Below are positions 13,493-13,607 of a DNA stretch of 13,607 bases, piece after piece. Within the stretch, counting starts at the first letter, position 1. Every line of letters begins with the position of its first letter. A model generated the notes under the pieces. The model made no database searches and had not been told where the DNA came from. It saw only the letters and a list, made by a program, of their open reading frames with translations. The DNA lies in NCBI GenBank assembly GCA_016875955.1, contig VGOH01000014.1, forward strand, positions 1-13,607, read 5' to 3'. A program made the position numbers and the translations under genes. This DNA comes from Chloroflexota bacterium (GTDB lineage: Bacteria; Chloroflexota; Dehalococcoidia; Dehalococcoidales; RBG-16-60-22).

Positions 13493-13607
13493 ATGAGGTT
13501 ACCAAAAAGGGGCGAGAAGGGGTTCACCCTGATTGAGCTGCTCATCGTGGTCGCCATCCTGGGCGTGCTGGCCGCAGTGGTCATCCCCAACGTGGGCCGG
13601 TTCATCG
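13493..13607 (+). CDS. pilA: Type IV pilin (prepilin), 3' partial
   Basis: The first 38 residues of a prepilin, cut by the right edge. It has a short basic leader (MRLPKRGEKG) followed by FTLIELLIVVAILGVLAAVV, the class III/type IVa signal. PilD cleavage is expected between G10 and F11, leaving the conserved glutamate at mature position 5 (E15). The hydrophobic stretch forms the helix that packs in the fibre core. GGAGGTGA (13481-13488) lies 4 bases before ATG 13493 and is the strongest ribosome-binding site in the window, fitting an abundant product. The missing C-terminus prevents deciding between major pilin, minor pilin and type II pseudopilin. The prepilin peptidase at 4021 and retraction motor at 2583 favour a pilus subunit. 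Confidence 0.93.
   Translation, partial: MRLPKRGEKGFTLIELLIVVAILGVLAAVVIPNVGRFI

Overview
The window is about 13.6 kb of dense, moderately GC-rich bacterial DNA with every supported gene on the + strand. It looks chromosomal: there are no transposases, phage genes, CRISPR arrays or RNA genes. The gene set fits a Dehalococcoidia-like member of the Chloroflexota: a fused PilM-PilN pilus protein, a short archaeal-style winged-helix (HTH_45-like) regulator, a bacterial GH3-family enzyme, and many GTG starts. The lineage is an inference from gene content; no marker gene is present.

Layout. (1) 1-3653: the end of a type IV pilus operon, with an unrecognised secreted or pilus-associated protein (cut by the left edge), a PilO-like protein, a PilM-PilN fusion and the retraction ATPase PilT, tightly spaced and closed by a strong intrinsic terminator. 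(2) 3654-4020: gene-free, holding that terminator and a nested palindromic, REP/MITE-like element. (3) 4021-4830: prepilin peptidase PilD. (4) 4943-5695: a consensus sigma-70 promoter, a small winged-helix regulator, a terminator or attenuator hairpin, and a small ribbon-helix-helix protein. (5) 5845-7512: a GH3-family acyl-adenylating enzyme. (6) 7514-11347: a membrane sensor with two GAF domains, GGDEF and HD-GYP, then a LuxR-type response regulator whose receiver lacks its acidic pair. (7) 11417-13319: a promoter, a NarX/DegS-type histidine kinase and a complete NarL-type response regulator. (8) 13400-13607: a promoter-like sequence, a short leader and the start of a type IV pilin cut by the right edge.

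Working together. PilM/N, PilO, PilT, PilD and the pilin are parts of one pilus machine: alignment platform, retraction motor, prepilin processing and fibre subunit. The genes between them are almost all signalling: cyclic-di-GMP synthesis and breakdown, a two-component system, an atypical regulator and two small DNA-binding proteins. The simplest reading is a surface-sensing or motility control block inserted between pilus modules. That functional link is inferred from position only. PilB, PilC and PilQ are not in the window.

Several starts were moved from the longest ORF because a ribosome-binding site, a terminator or a promoter argues for a downstream codon. Two promoters (7556-7584 and 11417-11445) sit so close to their genes that the starts or leaders are unusual.
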